DNA from: Vicinamibacteraceae bacterium
Lineage (GTDB): Bacteria > Planctomycetota > Phycisphaerae > Phycisphaerales > UBA5793
DNA length: 34,610 nt
Direction: 5' to 3'
Assembly: GCA_011525805.1 (NCBI GenBank)
Contig: WYBR01000054.1
Coordinates: 1 to 34,610 of the forward strand
A model generated the notes under the pieces. The model saw only the letters and a list, made by a program, of their open reading frames with translations, ran no database searches and was not told the origin of the DNA. The position numbers and the translations under genes were made by a program. Of this stretch, positions 31,701-34,610 are shown in pieces (position 1 is the stretch's first letter; each line of letters opens with the position of its first letter).

Positions 31701-32585
31701 ATGTCTTCAGCCGCACCGCCCGCCTGGCACGCCGCCATCGTCGCCGATGTCGATGCGCACCTCGCCCGGGCGGTGTCGGAGATGGACCTTCCGGCAAATC
31801 TTGCGCAGGCGGTCAACTACGCGCTGCTCCAGGGCGGCAAGCGCCTGCGGCCGACGCTGGTGGTCCTCAGCACCGAGGCGGTCGGCGCCCGGCGCGAGCA
31901 GGCCCTGCCCGCCGCGGCCGCGATCGAGATGATCCACGCCTTCAGCCTCGTCCACGACGACCTGCCCGCGATGGATGATGACGACCTGAGGCGGGGCCAG
32001 CCGACCTGCCACGTCAGATTCGGCGAGGCGATGGCGATCCTCGCCGGCGATGCGCTCGCCACGCTGCCGTATCTGCACCTCGCGCGCTGCGTCGAGGATG
32101 CGGCCCGGCGCAGCCGGCTCATTGAGGAACTCGCCGCCGCGACGCTCGCCATGATCGCCGGCCAGACGCTCGACACACTCGGCGGGTTCGCGGAGAGCCT
32201 CTCCGCCCGCCAGCGCCTCGAACTGACGCACCGCTCCAAGACCGGCGCGCTCATCCGCAGCGCCTGCCGCCTCGGCGCGATCTCCGGCGGGGCGACCGAG
32301 TCGCAACTCGCCGCGCTCACGGCCTACGGCGAGTCGATCGGCCTGCTCTTCCAGGTCGTCGATGACATCCTCGACGTAACGCAATCGGCCGAGCACCTCG
32401 GCAAGCGCTCCAACAAAGACGACGCCGCAGGCAAACTGACCTACCCCTCCATCCTCGGCCTCGACGAATCAAGGCAACTCGCCGAGCGCCTCTGCTCGCA
32501 GGCGATCGAAGCGATCGAACCCTTCGGCCACGCGGCCGATGGCCTCATCGCCCTCTGCCGCTACATGGCGGTGCGGACGAAGTGA
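31701..32585 (+). CDS. ispA: Polyprenyl (farnesyl/geranylgeranyl) diphosphate synthase
   Basis: 294 residues of all-helical trans-prenyltransferase. The first aspartate-rich motif is DDLPAMD at 86-92 and the second is VVDDILD near 222-228; GGKRLRP at 45-51 binds the diphosphate of isopentenyl diphosphate. The C-terminal KDDAAGKLTYPSILG is typical of IspA/GGPPS. It condenses isopentenyl diphosphate with allylic diphosphates for ubiquinone, carotenoid or hopanoid precursors. The residue two positions before the first motif cannot by itself decide C15 versus C20. It diverges from the CapD-like gene and converges with the next gene, 5 bases apart. Confidence 0.94.
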   Translation: MSSAAPPAWHAAIVADVDAHLARAVSEMDLPANLAQAVNYALLQGGKRLRPTLVVLSTEAVGARREQALPAAAAIEMIHAFSLVHDDLPAMDDDDLRRGQPTCHVRFGEAMAILAGDALATLPYLHLARCVEDAARRSRLIEELAAATLAMIAGQTLDTLGGFAESLSARQRLELTHRSKTGALIRSACRLGAISGGATESQLAALTAYGESIGLLFQVVDDILDVTQSAEHLGKRSNKDDAAGKLTYPSILGLDESRQLAERLCSQAIEAIEPFGHAADGLIALCRYMAVRTK

Positions 32586-32590
32586 CGAGT

Positions 32591-33757
32591 TCATTGAATG
32601 ATGCGGCGCCTCCAGAAGACCATATACAGGCCGCGGTGGTCCGTGGGAGCAGAGGTTGCATGGGTTGAGACGTTCATCGTGGCACTAACAAAGACGCCGT
32701 CTCCGGGATCCTCGTTGCCATGCCATTGCGCCAGACCGCCCTTGACGAGGTGACCGGCCGAGCCCGAGGAGTGGTTGTGCCACGAGATTGTGGCGCCGTC
32801 CGGCTCACACTTGTGCGCGGTGTAGTGGTTGTTCGAGTTCGTCGGGGTGCGCTCGATGAGCAGCGTGTCCTGCTGGCCCACCCGCTTGTAGAAGCGCACA
32901 TTGGTCGTGTGATCGAGGGTGTGGGGGACGGCGACGAGAATCGGGCCGCGATCAAGTTCGCCCAGGTCAAACACGCTGCCGGTCACCGTCGTCTGCGCGT
33001 CCGTCACGCAGAAGTTGTAGGCGCAACCTCCGCCGGCGCTGATCCATGACACGCCGCAGTTGGTGTAGAGGTAGTCATTTGGCCGCTTGTCGAAGTCAAA
33101 CTTCAGAGTGAACCTGATGTACACGTTCTCGTTGGCGCTCACGCCCGCCGGGTTCTTCCAGCGCCACGCCGCGGCTTCAAGCAGCCAGTCCTGGTGCATC
33201 AGCATTCCGTAGTGCTTCGGTTCCACCACCAGATGGTTATCCGGATGTGGATCGAGTTCGTAGGACGTCATTTCGCTGCCGGTCGCGATCGGCCAGATGC
33301 GCGAACCGCAGGGGTCGTGAGGATCGAGGTAGATCGGATCGCCGTCGAGGCCGAACACCATCATGTCGATCATCTCGCTGTACTCGTCTTCGCCGCTGAG
33401 CACCTGGAAGTTCTCCGGGTCATTGCCGCCCACGACCTGAATGGACTCCACGGCGAGGAACCACACCCAGTCATCCTCGATTTCCGAGTCTTCGAGCAAG
33501 TCTTGGATCGTGAAGCGGGCGCGCGGAATGGCTTGCGTCTGATCGTTAGGCAGTTGCGTCCATTGGTTGTTGTTGTCCGGGTCGAAGTGCCACGCCTCCG
33601 CGCTCTGCTGAGATGGAGACACCCGGTACTCCATCTTGACGTACAGATCGTGCGTGTCGATGTCCTGAGCCAGAGATGGGACCGAAACGCCGGCAACGGC
33701 GGCGATGGCAACCAGAAGGTTCAACACGAAGTGCGAGCGGATTGATCCGATGGTCAT
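32591..33757 (-). CDS. Exported protein of unknown function
   Basis: 388 residues with a signal peptide (1-31, ending SVPSLAQ). The mature part is rich in aromatic residues, Asp and Asn, and has five or so cysteines that could pair outside the cytoplasm (YTNCGVSW and GGCAYNFCVT among them). Beta structure is likely, but no domain is recognised and there is no clear sorting tail. AAGGAG lies before the ATG at 33757 and a near-consensus promoter is at 33831-33860, so the gene is probably well expressed. Composition is less GC-rich than its neighbours. It is next to a HAF-repeat protein gene, facing away from it. Confidence 0.85.
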   Translation of the reverse strand: MTIGSIRSHFVLNLLVAIAAVAGVSVPSLAQDIDTHDLYVKMEYRVSPSQQSAEAWHFDPDNNNQWTQLPNDQTQAIPRARFTIQDLLEDSEIEDDWVWFLAVESIQVVGGNDPENFQVLSGEDEYSEMIDMMVFGLDGDPIYLDPHDPCGSRIWPIATGSEMTSYELDPHPDNHLVVEPKHYGMLMHQDWLLEAAAWRWKNPAGVSANENVYIRFTLKFDFDKRPNDYLYTNCGVSWISAGGGCAYNFCVTDAQTTVTGSVFDLGELDRGPILVAVPHTLDHTTNVRFYKRVGQQDTLLIERTPTNSNNHYTAHKCEPDGATISWHNHSSGSAGHLVKGGLAQWHGNEDPGDGVFVSATMNVSTHATSAPTDHRGLYMVFWRRRIIQ

Positions 33758-33830
33758 GATGTTCTCCTTGCCAGAAGCCCGGTTCGCATGCTCGCCCGCC
33801 AACGGAGCGGACGGTCCCCCCTGTTGTGGC

Positions 33831-33860
33831 AGAATAGCAAAAAAAGAAAAACCGTGTCAA
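33831..33860 (-). promoter_or_regulatory. Sigma-70-type promoter of the exported orphan gene
   Basis: On the minus strand TTGACA (33860-33855), an 18-base T-rich spacer and TATTCT (33836-33831). Predicted start is near 33824, giving a leader of about 67 bases with AAGGAG before the ATG. The A/T-rich spacer is exceptional in this DNA. Confidence 0.75.
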
Positions 33861-33888
33861 GTCGCCGAATGAAAGTGACTCCAAATCT

Positions 33889-33907
33889 CTGAATCTGGCT
33901 GATTCAG
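33889..33907. promoter_or_regulatory. Inverted repeat, possible operator
   Basis: CTGAATC (33889-33895) and GATTCAG (33901-33907) form a perfect dyad with a five-base spacer. It lies between the two divergent promoters, about 30 bases upstream of both the minus-strand -35 and the plus-strand -10, a position suited to controlling either gene. Confidence 0.5.
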
Positions 33908-33932
33908 TGCAGCACACCGGGCCGTTCTGACG

Positions 33933-33938
33933 TATACT
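33933..33938 (+). promoter_or_regulatory. Candidate -10 element of the HAF-repeat gene
   Basis: TATACT lies 17 bases before the ATG, with the ribosome site GGAGGA in between. No good -35 is found at normal spacing, so it may need an activator or the dyad at 33889-33907. Confidence 0.4.
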
Positions 33939-33955
33939 GGCTCCGGAGGAACCCC

Positions 33956-34610
33956 ATGGCGAAGCATGCAGGCTTCAGCGGCATTTCAAGGCGGCTTCAC
34001 AGCGGCGTTGGAGCGGCTTGGGCAACCGCCGCTCTGGTCCTCTCTGGCCCCGCCTCCGCCCTCGGCCAGCGCTTCAACGTCGTCGCGTATAAGTACCCGA
34101 TCGAGTTCCGGTTCCTGGACGTCAATGCGATCAACAACGCGGGCCAGATCGTCGGGACGGGTTACTATCGGGAGGGCAACAACTGGAGCGAATCCGCCCT
34201 GCTGTGGCACGCCGACGGCCGGGTTGTCCAACTTGCACATCTGCTGCCCTCCGCAGCAACCAACTTCTTCTCCGGCTCCAGATCATCTCAAGCACATGAC
34301 ATCAATGACAATGGCGTCATCGCCGGCCGCTCCGAGGGTCGAATCTCGAGTGAATACGCCGTGCTTTGGGTGGATCCGTGGACCGTCCTCGACCTCCTCG
34401 GACGGGACAGTGTCGCGTACCACCTCGATAACTCCCTTCGCGTCGCCGGGATGTTCACGCGGTCCGGATTCTCGCGTGAGCCCTTCTTCTGGGAGAGCGG
34501 GCAGTGGTTCTCCCTTCACCCGCCGATGACCCAGGTGAAGGGAATGAACAACCTCGGGCAGGTGGTCGGCGAAGGGGGCGGCGAGGCCCTGCTCTTCGAC
34601 CGTGACCGCA
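33956..34610 (+). CDS. HAF-repeat exported protein, cut by the window end
   Basis: 218 codons are visible and the frame is open at the end. GGAGGA sits before the ATG at 33956. Residues 1 to about 36 form a signal peptide (SRRLHSGVGAAWATAALVLSG, ending ASALG). The rest has repeated HAF-type units: DVNAINNAGQIVGTGYY, ALLWHADGRVV, DINDNGVIAGRSEG, AVLWVDPW, and GMNNLGQVVGEGGG. HAF repeats occur in secreted proteins of several phyla and probably form a beta-propeller; no activity is known. The short overlapping frames on both strands are artefacts. Confidence 0.88.
   Translation, partial: MAKHAGFSGISRRLHSGVGAAWATAALVLSGPASALGQRFNVVAYKYPIEFRFLDVNAINNAGQIVGTGYYREGNNWSESALLWHADGRVVQLAHLLPSAATNFFSGSRSSQAHDINDNGVIAGRSEGRISSEYAVLWVDPWTVLDLLGRDSVAYHLDNSLRVAGMFTRSGFSREPFFWESGQWFSLHPPMTQVKGMNNLGQVVGEGGGEALLFDRDR

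Overview
The window is very GC-rich, gene-dense bacterial DNA with short intergenic gaps. The gene set points to a member of the Planctomycetota, possibly near Phycisphaerae. The reasons are a complete MoxR/DUF58/Bat (aerotolerance-type) operon, several exported proteins of unknown function, a secreted subtilase with a PKD domain, an HAF-repeat protein, and dispersed short repeats between genes. This placement is an inference from gene content; no rRNA or phylogenetic marker was compared. No phage, transposase, integrase or CRISPR locus was seen.

Layout. 1-2.8 kb: a SpoU/TrmH RNA methyltransferase diverges from a three-gene run (PfkB sugar kinase, stand-alone Nfu N-domain, stand-alone tRNA-binding domain), followed by tRNA-Arg(TCT). 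2.8-9.6 kb: an exported S8 protease with a clear T-tract terminator, then exported M3 metallopeptidase, GreA and an exported S10 serine carboxypeptidase. 9.7-13.3 kb: a DoxX-like membrane protein and an MgtC/DUF4010 membrane protein, diverging from an ArsR-ArsM arsenic operon. 13.3-16.8 kb: GNAT acetyltransferase, riboflavin synthase, a PQQ-propeller lipoprotein and a Tat-exported TIM-barrel isomerase-like protein. 16.8-26.5 kb: the minus-strand Bat operon. 26.6-32.6 kb: SRPBCC protein, small membrane protein, aldo/keto reductase, Aat transferase, a small orphan, a CapD-type nucleotide-sugar dehydratase and a polyprenyl diphosphate synthase. 32.6-34.6 kb: two exported proteins diverging from an unusually AT-rich promoter region; the second is cut by the window end.

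How the genes work together. The Bat block (moxR, DUF58, DUF4381-like, batA, batB, batC, batD, batE) is the main functional unit. MoxR is a AAA+ ATPase, DUF58/BatA/BatB supply VWA-type folds, and BatC/BatD/BatE supply TPR and exported beta domains. Most junctions from DUF58 to BatE overlap by 1 to 26 bases, so translation is probably coupled. The arsenic unit pairs a cysteine-rich repressor with arsenite methyltransferase (4-base overlap). Its promoter reads as a near-consensus sigma-70 promoter whose start point would fall on the ATG, with a 7-bp inverted repeat covering the -10 and start codon.

The most unusual signals are: the leaderless arsR promoter/operator; a palindrome-bearing insertion inside the CapD-like coding region; a multi-hairpin intergenic element near 27.87 kb; related repeat modules on both sides of the DUF58 gene, one of which obscures the start of the next gene; a cysteine-free stand-alone Nfu_N protein; and the divergent pair of exported proteins at the right end. 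I found no clear evidence of a wholly new defence or mobile system.
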